Part shown: positions 31,331-42,617 of the stretch, in pieces | Layout of the letters: every line of letters starts with the position of its first letter | Numbering within the stretch: the stretch's first letter is position 1 | Made by a program: the position numbers and the translations under genes | DNA from: Clusia tigrina | Taxonomy: Eukaryota; Arthropoda; Insecta; Diptera; Clusiidae | Length of the DNA: 64,000 bases | Direction: 5' to 3' | Assembly: GCA_920105625.2 (NCBI GenBank) | Contig: OV050030.1 | Span: 350,300,925-350,364,924, forward strand | Notes under the pieces: model-generated | The model's input: the letters and a program-made list of their open reading frames with translations, nothing else | Database searches by the model: none | What the model was told of the DNA's origin: nothing

Positions 31331-32892
31331 ATCGAGTGAAACGAGCAAGGAATCTTTGGCTCTTCTCTTAGATACGCATTTTCCAGGCAGTAGCACAGTT
31401 GAGGGTGATAACTCGACACCTATGGGCGGGCAGTCTGAGATAAGGAATGCGACATTTACAGTCGAGAAAGTTGAGTGGGCCATTAACACCTTTGGTCCAT
31501 ATAAATCTCCGGCTCCGGATGGAATTTATACAGCAGAACTGCAACAATTACGGGACATAATTATGCCCTGGACTGTGACTGCAATTAGAAGCTGCCTTAA
31601 CATGGGCTATATTCCGCTAAGATGGAGAGAAACGAAGGTTTCCTTCATACCCCCGGGTAGGTCCTCACATGTAAATCCTAAAGAATTCAGACCAATCAGT
31701 CTCACGTCTTTCCTCCTAAAAACACTCGAGAGATCGATGGATGCACACTTATGGGAAGCTATACCAACTGGTAGAATCTCCTCGGCACAGCATGCATACA
31801 CGAGGGCAAATCGACAGAGACGGCGTTACACGTACTTATTGGTATATTGCGAAAAAGCCATCCAGCAGAAGGATTTTGCACTAGCGGCTGTCATTGACAT
31901 AGAAGGCGTTTTCAACAACATAAATGCGAACGCCACTACGGGAGCGTTAGAAGCTCTGGGCGTCGATCCTAATATGGTAGCGCTGATAGAGACGATACTC
32001 GTCAGCAGAAAGGTAACTGCCAGCTTAGGTTCTTACACCTTAAGCAGACAGGTCAACAGACGCACTCCTCAGGGAGGAGTCCTCTCACCCCTGCTCTGGA
32101 ATTTCGCGGTAAATTCATTACTGCTAGCCTTAGCAGTAATGAAGTCGCCTATGCTGACGACTCTGCAAATGCGATGCGAGGAAAATATCCAAACACTATT
32201 ATAGATATTTTGCGCTCTAGCATGGCCACGCTTACTGGTTCCACTGGAAGAAGGGGATTAGGGTTAAACCCCGATAAAATGGAATTAATCTTCTTTTCCA
32301 AGAAAAATATATCTCCTAAGGTCTCCCCGCTAACTTACAAAAGGTGTGGAAATTACGATGAAGGAGATAGTTAGATATTTGGGACTAGTACTAGATAGGA
32401 AACTTACCTGGAAACCCAATATTGAAGAAAGACTCAGAGAAGCCAATAATGCTTTATACACATGTAAAAAAGCGGTCGGAATCAGGTGGGGGCTCTCCCC
32501 ACGAATTATGCACTGGCTGTACATTTCGGTGGTCAGACCTATATTGCTATATGGAAAACTGGTATGGTGGCCAGCCACTCAGAAACAAAGCTATTTGAAG
32601 CTTCTGAGCTAGGTCCAAAGAACTGCTTTTTTATGCATCTTGGTGCCTTAAGGACCACGCCTACTAAAGCTTTAGAAGTAATACTCAAGCTACCTACATT
32701 AGAGCTAGTAGGGAAACAAGTGGCCGCCACATCAGCACTAAGGCTGAAATGTGCGGCGTTATGGCATGATCGGCAGATAGGTCACTCGACTATTGCGCAT
32801 ACTTGGAGTAGTTATATCCAACACATTGACCACTCTATACCTAATCTCAACTGCGATAGGCACTTCCAGACATATATTCAGTCTAGAAGAGA
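31331..32892 (+). pseudogene. LOA-like LINE reverse transcriptase
   Basis: 31356-32204 has the RT fingers and palm: GPYKSPAPDGIYTAELQQ, PKEFRPISLTSFLLKTLE, AAVIDIEGVFNNINAN (the usual second motif) and RRTPQGGVLSPLLWNFAVN. The YADD active site (EVAYADDSAN) reads at about 32138-32167 in a neighbouring frame. The thumb follows in 32346-32612 (VRYLGLVLDRKLTWKPNIEE, LYISVVRPILLYGKLVWW). At least three frame changes occur. Confidence 0.88.
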
Positions 32893-33762
32893 GTGGCAAA
32901 CACCAATGCCATGGAGAAGGGGGAACTTAATTTCTACACTGACGGATCCAAACTTGACGATAGAGTCGGTTTTGGAATTTTCTCACAAGAACTGGGACTG
33001 GAACTTTCTTTCCGTCTCCCCGACCACTGCAGTGTTTATCAAGCAGAGGTCCTAGCCATAAAGGAGGTAGCCGTCTACTTAAATAAACATGTCGTAACAA
33101 AAAATATTATAAATATCTACTCGGATAGCCAGGCGGCCATCTTGTCAATGAACTCGGTGGCACTGAAATCAAAGGTAGCTCAGGACTGCCGAGCAGCCCT
33201 AAATGATATCAGAACCGTTTTTAAGATACGCCTTATATGGGTTCCGTGGCATAGGGTTATTGAGGGGAAATGTAGGGCTGATGACTTAGTCAGACGGGGT
33301 ACCAACCTTCCTTTATGCACGGACAGATGCGAGCTTGGAATACCAATTGGCACCTGTAAACTGATGCTGAAGGTTAGAGTCGTGCGTGAGACCAACGGGT
33401 CTTGGGCACAAGAGGGCACTTGCTTAACGACTAGGCTAGTGTGGCCGGAACTTAATAGAAGGAAATCTAGAGACCCGTCGAGACTGAATATCTCTAAGGT
33501 CGTGGCTTGTGTAACTGGTCACTGGCTGTTCGGCAGACATACTCTCCGGCTGGGAGTATTCTCTAATGAATACTGCAGAAGCTGTGGGGATGAGGAGGAG
33601 GAGGAGATTTTGGAACATCTCTTCTGTAGTCTCTCCGCTCTGACTAGAAGCAGAGCGGGCTCTTTAGGCAAATACGCTTTTAGCTCTCTTACAGAGGTGT
33701 CTAGCGCGATGGTCAAACAAATCCTTCGCTTTATTAGGGCTTCGAAAGGGTTCGACGAGTGA
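32893..33762 (+). pseudogene. LOA-like LINE RNase H and C-terminal zinc-like motif
   Basis: A long open stretch of 289 codons. RNase H residues: LNFYTDGSKLDDRVGFGIF (Asp), VYQAEVLAIKEVAV (Glu), INIYSDSQAAILSM (Asp) and CRADDLVRRG (Asp). The histidine region reads WVPWHRVIEG. A Cys/His cluster, YCRSCGDEEEEEILEHLFC, ends the protein, as in many RNase H LINEs of insects. The domain itself is intact, but the upstream breaks disconnect it. Confidence 0.85.
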
Positions 33763-33870
33763 ATCGGAGTTGCGTTGTTACGCGGTGGTATCATAAGGGA
33801 CCAATGGTTGTCTGAGTGAGCTGGTCCTTAGACCGGCTGCCACGTTATCCTAACCTAACCTAACCTACCT

Positions 33871-35180
33871 GAATTCATTGAATCAAGTGAATTGATGGTG
33901 TTTATGGCAAGTTTCCCGAGTCAAATGCAATGAATGGTGTACAATTGGACACACATGCTGTTTAGGCCTATTGGGGAGACAACATAAAAAAAAAACCCGC
34001 CACTTACTCTACCTGAGTGGTGTGGAAAAGAGACTCTACAAACTTTGGTTATGCAACTATAATATTTTAAAATAATAATTTCCTTTAAGCAATGCACTTT
34101 ATTAATATAGCAACTAAAGAATAATAAAAATATATTAAATACATACGAATATGTATATAGGTGAAACAAATATTATACTGCTATTTCATATATGTATAAA
34201 ATATTCAAAAGTATGTGAAAATGGCGATTGTTTTTTTCCAATGTGGTTGCCATACACTTGAATATGTTGATTTTCACTCAAGGGAGCAATGAAAGGTCTT
34301 TCGTTGTCTTGGCACTAAAACTACAAGCAAGCATCCAAACATTCGCACATAGTAGTAAACATACATGCAAATTTACAACTCGTAGCAAAAGGAAAATCAA
34401 GAAAGTATGCCCACTGGTTTTGCTCTTCCATTGCCGAGTAAAGTTCGGACATTGAGTTACATAATTATGGCATAGTCAGCCAAGCAATTTTAACTCATTT
34501 CGTTGAGTGAAGAGAACGATGTAGCGTCTTTCAAGTATATTGTCTTTGGCGAAAGTGATGATTCGAGTGAGGTTATTCTCATTTTGATTTTTTGGGATTC
34601 ACTGATAACTTTCAGTCGGCCTAGTCTATGGGAGGTGAATTCATTCGTGTGGGTAATATTTCTTCCTGGTGGTGTTTGTTTCCGAAAGCGTTGGTTTCTG
34701 TGTATTCTCTGTTGTGTATCGGCTGTTCAGAATTTCTGCTTTCGGTAGGCGTTTTGGAAGGCATTGTGGCATTGACATGTGTGAGGTTTTAACACTAATA
34801 ATAAGAAAAGACATGCATAGCTCCAAGGCACACGAGCTACGTTGGTTTGCCATGAATTAATATCAAAAATAAATTAACACAACCAATATAACTTTTAAAT
34901 AATTTTTTATTATAATGAGTATTACAATTCAACTGCGAGAATCATGGTAATTGACTATTATTTATATCTTAAGCTCTTTCATATTTCACTGCATTTCTCT
35001 TTATGATTTATTCTTCGCTAGCCTTGAGCTGTAAAGTTCTAAGTATATGGATGTTGGAATCACCTGAATGGTGTGAACTGAACTGAACTGAACTTACGTT
35101 ATTAGCAAATTCGGACTGAGAAAATTTGTTAGTGGATCGTCATCGAATATTGTGGTTGAAAGTTGGATTAGCCAAGTTTG
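33871..35180. other. AT-rich sequence with dispersed repeat A, no gene
   Basis: Apart from the dispersed repeat copy at 34225-34600, nothing recognisable. Minus-strand ORFs at 33921-34169 and 34641-34853 have no domain. Confidence 0.55.
34225..34600. repeat. Dispersed repeat A, copy 2
   Basis: Shares CCAATGTGGTTGCCAT, TATGTTGATT and CACTCAAG with 44230-44275, and CTCATTTCGTTGAGTGAAGAG with 28950. It joins features of the other two copies, so it is probably the most complete one. No coding capacity is seen. Confidence 0.6.
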
Positions 35181-35181
35181 G

Positions 35182-35864
35182 TTAACTGCAATTGAAGATT
35201 GCATTAGTATGGATAAAACGATAATTATAAAAATATTGTTTTTTTTCTTGTATAAAATTTGGAAAATAAATTAGTTTCTCGAGTCCTTCGTAATTTTCAT
35301 TGAATCCAATGTGACCTGTTTCAAATTTGTGGTATTGTTGGATTTTTATAAGCTTCTTCTTCATTACTGTATGATAAGAGCATTTTTGTTGGACAATATT
35401 GTATTCATGATCTGTATATATTCCAATCTCTGCCGGTCATATATATCTTCGCGAATATCTGATAATCTCTCTTTTAGGTCGTCTGCATTGATGTAAATTT
35501 TTCTATTTCCGTGCTTTATTTCAAATTCTCTTATCTTATTATTTGTAAGAATGACTTGGGTTTTAAATCTATTAACTACTGTATCTAGTATTGGAATATG
35601 TTTTTTAAGATTTTCCTCTTGGGAATGTATAGTAGCTATAGTTACTTCATCTACGTTGTTTCGCAAGAACAATTTGTTAGCTAAATCCGAGTTATCTACG
35701 TTTTATTCAAGTGCATTGATCTCATTTGTATCTATATTAATTCTTCTTAAAAAACCGGTAACCTTCTTTTCTTTTCCTTATATATTACTCCACGGTCATA
35801 TCGTATTATTCCAGTTTTAGTATCCATCTTTGTATATGGGTGTTTATATACGAGTATTTATATC
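35182..35864 (-). pseudogene. Env-like remnant of a gypsy (errantivirus-type) element
   Basis: The minus-strand frame 35672-35364 contains a heptad-like helical region (NVDEVTIATIHSQEENLKKH, then PILDTVVNRFKTQVILTNNK), typical of the fusion-subunit helix of insect retroviral-type env proteins. The flanking frames (35364-35182 and about 35830-35700) are degenerate. It follows RT and RNase H sequence directly, with no integrase between them, so an internal deletion removed the rest of pol. Old and inactive. Confidence 0.5.
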
Positions 35865-36716
35865 TTTTGTTCTTAGCATATAACCAATCAAGTAGTTGAT
35901 CCGTAAGAATATCAAATTTTAAACCATAAAAATACGGTGGCGCAGACATTTGTTAAAAATTCTTTTTCCTTTGTAGAATCATTGTATTGGTATTGATTCA
36001 GTGTTCTGCTGGCATAGCAGACTGGATGTTCATCTTGTTGTAGAATGGCTCCGATTGCTAAATTACTTGCATCTGTTTTTTTTAAATCATTATATTTAAT
36101 CCTCTGTTATAATTCTCTTCAATTTCTCAAATCATTAATATAATTTGGATTTTTTTATATAGATCTTTGTGGCCTTCTTTAGGATTGTTGTGTAATAGGT
36201 TGTACGACTTTTCCATAATCCCTAATGAACTTCCTATTATAACCTGTTGCTCCTAGGAATTATTTTTTTTTGGCAATCTTAAGTTGAGTATGTTTTTTAC
36301 TTGATCGAAATTTGGTTTGACTCTTTCAGGTGTCAAGACATGGCGTAAATATTATGTTTCTTTAGCAAAAAATCCACATTTATCGAATTTTATTTTTAAA
36401 TTTTGTTTTTCTAGCTTTTCAAAAATTTTTCTTATACTTTCCCTTAATATTAAGATGTCGTCAATCTATAATACACAAATTTTATCTATGCATTCTTTGA
36501 GGACATGGTTCATAAAGCGCTGAAATGTCGCCGGAACATTTTTGAACCCGAATGGGATTCGCACATACTCGTAATGACTTAGAGGCGTAGAACAAGCGGG
36601 TTTCTTTCGATCCGCCACTTTTACAAGGATTTGGTTAAAGCAGTTTGCTAAGTCTAGTGTTGTAAAGTATTGTGCCCTGTTTATCCAAAATATTGTCCAT
36701 GTTTGCTCTGCCATAT
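35865..36716 (-). pseudogene. Ty3/gypsy reverse transcriptase and start of RNase H, degenerate
   Basis: The minus-strand frame 36714-36466 reads NRAQYFTTLDLANCFNQILV, STPLSHYEYVRIPFGFKNVP and ATFQRFMNHVLKECIDKICV, clear 17.6/297-type RT. The active-site tetrad and thumb continue below 36466 in broken frames, and the RNase H start (DASNLAIGAILQQDEHPVCY) reads at about 36080-36020. The 5' side is cut at 36716 by a Jockey fragment on the opposite strand. Confidence 0.85.
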
Positions 36717-37500
36717 TTTTAGATATTGTACTGGCGTTTGACAGAGTTTGGCATGCAGGATTAATATATAAAATTCAAAAACTGTTACCAGTTAATGTGC
36801 ATATGCAACTGGAATCGTATTAAGATAACTGAAAGTTCAGAGTAAAATATGTGGAATACACCACAAACGACTTTGATATTAATGCTGGAGTTCCACAAGG
36901 TGGTATTCTAGGTCCTTTACTATATGTATTATTCGCTGCAGACATCCCCACTGATGATCATCTAGTCACTTCAACAATCGCTGACGACACTGCTTGTCTT
37001 AGTATACATAGCCATCCAATAGTGGCTTCGAAACGCCTTGAGGAGCATTTGAAGAAAATAGAAGTGTGGCTGGCAAATTGGCGCATTAAGGTAAATTAGA
37101 CTAAAAGCATTCATGTTACGTTTACACTTAGGAAAGAAACATGCCCTGTGATCACACTAAACAATGTTGCTATTCTTCAATCGAATACTGTAACATTCCT
37201 AGGAGTCCATGTAGACAGACGACTAACTTGGCGGAACGGTATTGAGGCCAAAAAACGCATATAAAGTTAAAGGCCCATACAAAAAATTGGCTACTCAACT
37301 CCACGTTAAGGCTGCGATTAGAAAAAAAACCTCTATTAAACAAGGCAGTGATCAAACCAATTTGGACCAATACGGAACTGAGCTTTGGGGAAATGCTAGT
37401 AATTCGAACGTCGAGCTGATAGAACGAGTGCAAAGTCGAAAATCTTGCGTGCAATCACGGGTGTGCCGTGGTACATTAGAAATGCTGACACCTAGAGATG
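36717..37500 (+). pseudogene. Jockey-clade LINE 3 fragment (RT palm to C-terminus)
   Basis: Starts within the RT second motif (LDIVLAFDRVWHAGL), then NAGVPQGGILGPLLYVLFAA and a decayed active site (IADD in place of FADD) in 36851-37099. VTFLGVHVDRRLTWRNGI and C-terminal remnants follow with many stops. Both ends are truncated; the left end abuts gypsy RT. Confidence 0.82.
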
Positions 37501-38289
37501 AGCAAAATTTCACTGCCGGTTATTTTTAGCAACTTTTATCTAATATACAAAGTTACAGCGATTTGATCAAAAGAGTGATTTTTAACAGTCCGTTCTTATT
37601 TCACAGTGATTGAAAATCGCTACTTTTAATAAAAACGTGAAATAATAGCCGCGATTGATTTCACGCTTTGATATAAATCACTGTTTCTGTGGCGCTTTGT
37701 AAGTGAATACAGAGGGAGAGAGAATGGTATTATGTGAATTTTGGCTACATCCATGCACCCTTACACATTTAACATTAAAGAAAGTTTATGCGAATTTGAA
37801 GCTAATCAACAGAGTGGGACAGTTTCCTATTATTTCAGGTGTCATTTTAAACTACAACGAAAAAGAACATAATGTAAAATGTTAGTTTGTTTCTTGATTG
37901 CTGTTACTTTTAATGCATTTGAATTCTTTTAAATAATTAATAAAGTTTTGAATTTAATTATACAGGGTAGCTGACAATAATGGAATTTCTCAATGGTGTA
38001 CATTTTGCAGTTATGTTATTATTAAATTTATTTGATTGAATAAGTAAATTTCGTATATTGGCATTGTAGAAATTGGACACATTCTGATATACATTCGAAT
38101 GTAAAACTAATCAATTGAACGATTGGTGCATTGCTACTGACATATCTCATTCAATAACTTACAAGTAGTCGTTTTAATATCTTATCGTCTAATAATTAAA
38201 TTATGATATTCAGCTGGAAAAATACATTTTATTATTAATAATCTAATATTAAATTATAAAATGATTGTAACAATGTATCGATCAATTTA
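37501..38289. other. AT-rich sequence, no gene found
   Basis: No ORF with a recognisable domain. Probably the 3' flank of the inverted BEL 1 remnant plus unique sequence. No LTR of BEL 1 could be identified. Confidence 0.5.
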
Positions 38290-39375
38290 GGAGGGTTGAT
38301 CAGAATATATTACAATAGGCCGGGTCACAATTCCCCGTCTACGACACGCACTTTCCCGTCCGGACCTGCGTGCGTGTGGTTAATTCGGCCGAGAAGCCAA
38401 TCATGATGCGCTAAGTCTTCCTGTATAACGACAAGATCCCCTGTTGTGATGTTCGCTTAAATGGTATGACATTTGCTACGTCGCTGACAGTCTAGCAGAT
38501 ACTATATTTTCCACCGAGCTGTGAATTGCTGCGCAAAGGCATGCATTTTCTGCCGTCGGTTCAACACCGAAGGGTACGGTCTCATCTCCTCCGGTCCTGC
38601 GGAAGCCAGAAGGGGGCCTCCCACCAAGAAGTGTCCTGGAGTTAGCGGTTGCAGGTCCGTCGGGTCACCTGACATCGCACAGATGGGCCGTGAGTTAATG
38701 CAGGCTTCAATAAGAGCTAAAAGAGTAGAAAATTCTTCGAATATTTGTTTTAGATGACCCCGATGCGCATAAAGTGGTGTTTAAAACTCTTCACCGCGTC
38801 CTTCCACAGTCCCCACATATATGGAGCATGAGGTGGAATGAATTGCCATTGCAATTTCCCTTGATCATAAGCGGCGATGGCTCGGTCCTGCGTTTCTCGG
38901 ACTACTCTTTCAAAATTGCGGCGAAGTTCCTTCTCTGCACCTACAAAGTTTCGCCCATTATTGGAATGAATCCGCAAGGGGAACCCGCATCGGACAATGA
39001 GAAACGCGGGGGCCTTAGATCGTTGGTAGCTTCAAGATGATTCGCTTTGGTAGTAAAACACACAAAGATACATACGAACCCTTTCGTAAGGAGGCACCCC
39101 CGTACCCTATCGTTTTTAATATCAAAGGGCTACGCAAGTCTGCTACGGTGTTTGTGAAGGGTCGAACGAACGTGGTTCTTGTATTGGGTTTGAAGCATGC
39201 GCAGCAATAATTGGTTCCCTCCGTGTAGCGAGATGAGGTGAGTAAACTTGACGACCAGACGAGTAAAGTAGTTGTAATAAGGTAGAATGGTCTTATACTT
39301 CTCAGAAAAGGTCAAATTCACGGTTAACGCCAATCGACCTTTCACTCCGAGTGCCCAGTCGGAATGCAGGAAGGG
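38290..39375 (-). pseudogene. BEL/Pao integrase, remaining part of BEL 1 (inverted)
   Basis: Reading the minus strand from 39375, the integrase zinc-finger region appears first (VVKFTHLISLHGGNQLLLRM, HHCC-type). Next are the catalytic core (RIHSNNGRNFVGAEKELRR, IPPHAPYMWGLWKDAVKSFK), the LTPGHFLVGGPLL block at about 38650-38620, and the C-terminal DLVVIQEDLAHHDWLLGRI region at about 38440-38395. Its upstream part is BEL 1 at 7557-7955 on the plus strand. Many stops are present. Confidence 0.85.
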
Positions 39376-39880
39376 TGTTAATTCAAAATTCTGTTTTGAA
39401 TTTGTGTTTTGAATTTCCAGTACTTGAACTGGTACTCCACGATGATTAAATATTTCAAGAATTTAATCTGAATTTGATGTTTTGAATTTTCAGTACTTGA
39501 TCTGAAAATTCACGACGAAACAAAATTGAAGTTAATTTAAACTAACCTTTTAGTACTTGAACTAGAAAACCACGAAAAAATAATAATTCAATTATTGTTC
39601 TTTAGAGTTCTAATTTTGAACTGACTTTATTAAATAATTGTCAATCAATAATTATCAATAATATATAATAATATATCAATATAATAATATATAATGCTAA
39701 TGATGAGCAATAGTTCGATGCATGTTCCACAACATATGTGCTAGAGTAGCATATTATCATGGGACTAAAAACAACGAACTTCTGTTATTATTGACGCAAA
39801 GAATAAATTGAACAGAAATAAAAATTGCAGTATTAAATGAAACTTAAAAATATCGAATTAAAATATATGTACATTTAACA
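39376..39880 (-). repeat. 3' LTR of BEL element 2 (inverted)
   Basis: 505 bp, the inverted counterpart of 7956-8510, with TG...CA ends (minus strand TGTTAAATGTACATAT ... GAATTAACA). The outside flank is AAGGG, complementary to CCCTT at 7951-7955. It carries three TCAAGT-loop hairpins (39417-39432, 39487-39508 and about 39548-39568). Confidence 0.92.
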
Positions 39881-39893
39881 TTCTCCCCCGCGT
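39881..39893 (-). promoter_or_regulatory. Polypurine tract of BEL 2
   Basis: Minus-strand ACGCGGGGGAGAA lies directly before the LTR start. BEL 3 has nearly the same tract (AACGCGGGAGAA) at 56748-56759. Confidence 0.8.
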
Positions 39894-40067
39894 TGAACGA
39901 ATGTTCAACAATCAAGTCTACAAGTCCACGCAGAAGCTACGAGAGTACCGCGGCGCTGATTGTGGTGGGGCGTCTGGAGTTGTCTCTGATAGTGGGATTT
40001 CCTCTAGTGGTGAGTTTGCTTGCGAAGCCGTTGATTGAGCTACTCCACGCTGCTTCTCTTGCTGCTT

Positions 40068-41694
40068 TTATCTGATGAATATTGCCATAATGATGACAAT
40101 ACTTAAGGCCAAGGCCGAATAACCCACTGCAAAGCTATGATATTGATGGATTTGCAGTTTGTTTGGAAGGTGTGTTTCCAAAATTCTTGTAGCTTTGACA
40201 ATTCCTTTAGTTGTGGTTCATAATCAATCTTTGTGTTGTCCAAAACTGGAAGTTTTAGTTTTAGTAAGTTTTATTATGTTTATATTGACACCATGTCCAA
40301 CTGCAGTGTAGGAAGTGCTTGTAAATGATGATACTATTTGGTTGCTTGTTATAGTTAAGAGTTGCTATTATAGTACACATCCTGCCGTCAGCTCGAAAAA
40401 TGCGGACCCTTCCAGTGATATTTGCAAGACCTGGTTATTACATACTGCTGTTACTTGTATTGGAGTTGCCAGAGCGAACATCCATTTATTTCTTTCATTG
40501 GTTTGTGCCCACACATTATCTCCGCTATGCTCAAGTTTACAGTGGGATCTGGTTTCATTGTTGAGTAAACTGACCTCGCAGGCACATATTTCTGATCCCT
40601 TGTTGTATATGGGTTGCTTGTTGGCACAAAGATATAATTCGTTTTCTATTCTGAAACAAGACTGTAGAGTTTCAATCGTGGTTGGAAAATACTGATCTCG
40701 ATGTAAGTTGATCGCCAGAATTGTTGAAGATAATTTTATTGCTACCATAGTATTATTTATTCTTGTTGGAATTGGTATTAATCGGTACAAGTTAAAATGG
40801 TTCAAACTGGTTAGCGGTACAGTTATCTGAAAGATTGCGTGATTCTCTGTTATTGCTGCCTTAACTTTCATCAACTTGTATATCGATAGGATGTCGCCTT
40901 GATAACCTGGAATTTGCATTGTTGGTGACAAATGAGCTGTGATTTTTAAGATTTCATCATTAAGCTGTTGTGGTGATAACAACTGAGGACTGATCTGTCC
41001 GTGATGAACATTTGTAAGAACATTTATGAGTGCCGTTTGAATATGTTGAACGTTTGATGTCATGCGGGAAAGTTGAAGAGCTATCGATAGGAATGTCTGG
41101 AATATATGTTCCTTCTGTGCCTCCAGTTCATTATGAAGTATTTGGTTTTTGATGTCTCTCAGTTTTCGTTCGAGTTTTTCGAAAGATATTTGAGCGGAGG
41201 TTTGATAACGTTTTATGATGTTAATGTTTGAATCAATTACTGAGATTTGTTGCTTCATCATGCTTGTCAACTGTTGTTCATTGTCACTGATGGCCCCTAT
41301 TGTTTCTGACATCTGAATTAGCAACATTTCCCACCAAATTAAGTGCACCTCTTTTCTGACGATGGCTTGCTAACAAATTTGTATCTAAGTCTGCATTAGT
41401 GTATTGAAACTGTGTGACTAGTTCATCGCATATTGTTGTTGGCTGTATTTCTTCGCACATGTGATACATAGCCGAGGCGCCATCTTTCAATAGTTGGATT
41501 TCAGTACGCAACGGTCTGAGATCATAATAAATAACCAGTTTCCACTCACTAGCAATCATTTAGCTTGTTCCGATATGTTCAAAATGAATACCTACAGTTG
41601 GATCAAATTTTGTAACCTTGATTGGTTCGCACAATACCATTGGCAACATTAGCAATATCGCCAATAAGGTTATTAGGCTGAACTGTCGTGCCAT
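40068..41694 (-). pseudogene. Env-like glycoprotein of BEL 2
   Basis: The start at 41694 gives a typical signal peptide (MARQFSLITLLAILLMLPMV, then LCEP). A stop follows at about 41560. Next come an ectodomain in 41559-41284 with a basic furin-type cleavage site RQKR before GALNLVGNVA (a fusion-peptide-like segment), and a long ectodomain in 41348-40368. Past a stop at 40368 the reading shifts frame, and a membrane anchor (ALALSIVIIMAIF) precedes a final stop at 40068. The layout is that of a class I envelope, as found in roo-like BEL elements. Stops and frameshifts make it non-functional. Confidence 0.72.
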
Positions 41695-41770
41695 TTTTAT
41701 TCCTCTTGATGGCCCTTCATTCATTTCGTCCTTTCGCTTTCTTGTAGTCGCCTCTTCGTTAGATTCTGAA

Positions 41771-42139
41771 TCAGTATCTGCGCTTAGTGTGTAGTTGAGC
41801 GAGGCGATGTATTGCACGTTTATAAACACCCGTTGCCGTCTTAGCCTCAGCAGCGCGTACTGCTCCATCTGGTCCGTTATATACATATACTAATCGGCCA
41901 AGAGCCCACTGCATAACAGGAGCATTGTCTTCTTTGATGATAACCATGTCGCCGAGTTTGATGTTATCTCTCTGTCTTATCCACTTGTGTCGTTGTTGGC
42001 GTTCATTGGGATATTCATTGGACCATCTCTTCCAGAAATTGTGCTTTAATTGCGCCACCAATTTCCATCTTGACAACAGTGATTGCTTTGTTGAGTCTGC
42101 TTTGCTATATACTTGGGAAGCACTCATCGCTTCTCCTAT
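41771..42139 (-). pseudogene. BEL/Pao integrase C-terminal domain (BEL 2, inverted)
   Basis: The minus-strand frame has SLLSRWKLVAQLKHNFWKRW, RQQRHKWIRQRDNIKLGDMV and IIKEDNAPVMQWALGRLVYV, the conserved C-terminal integrase domain of BEL elements. Env follows. The left piece of the same gene ends at 18961; both pieces border the eight bases ATAGGAGA. Confidence 0.88.
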
Positions 42140-42617
42140 TTTTTTAAATAATTTTTGCCCCATTTTTAATTACATTCTGTTCGTGAACAATAAGTAATTT
42201 TTAAATGCTACTATGGACCTTAATATGTTCTTTAGTCATTACCACAGATCATAATTTAATTTAATTATATATATGATTAATTTATATACGAAAAGTGTCG
42301 TTTAAAATATTCTATGTGGAAGTTCTGTGGGTCCAATTCATTTGAGTCTTCTTTTTGTTTTTTCCATTGCCGGCAATTGGCGCACGTCTCGGTTTTGATG
42401 AATTTTTAGGCGCTCTGTGTATTTGCTGCTACATTTTTTAATAGTGTCTTCCACCGAGTCAATGTTGAGATCGTGGTGTATGTCTTCATTTCTTATATAC
42501 CAGTCGGTTTTGTTATTGTCCGCAGTATTTTGCATTGTGTTCTTTGAATCAGTTGTATATTCGTTTTTCTTGCTATCCCCCATACTTCGATCCCATATTT
42601 CCAGATGGGTGTTATCC
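42140..42617 (-). mobile_element. Jockey LINE 1, 3' part (inverted)
   Basis: On the minus strand the ORF2 C-terminus (TPIWKYGIEVWGIARKT, ILRTITK) runs from 42617 with stops to about 42335. A 3' non-coding part and an A-rich end (TTATTTAAAAAA) follow at 42140, next to the target duplication ATAGGAGA. It abuts mariner sequence at 42617/42618, just as the 5' part does at 23195/23196. Confidence 0.88.

Larger units (their letters stand above)
29270..33870 (+). mobile_element. LOA/I-type LINE with RNase H domain
   Basis: Nearly full-length LINE in broken frames: ORF1 remnant, endonuclease, RT, RNase H and a C-terminal Cys/His cluster. It is GC-richer than its surroundings. It ends after a short hairpin-like trailer (GGTCCTTAGACCGGC) in CCTAACCTAACCTAACC at 33850-33867, which is a short simple repeat tail rather than poly(A). 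Confidence 0.85.

Noticed and set aside
33850..33867. Telomere remnant
   Set aside because: Only about three units, exactly at the end of a LINE.
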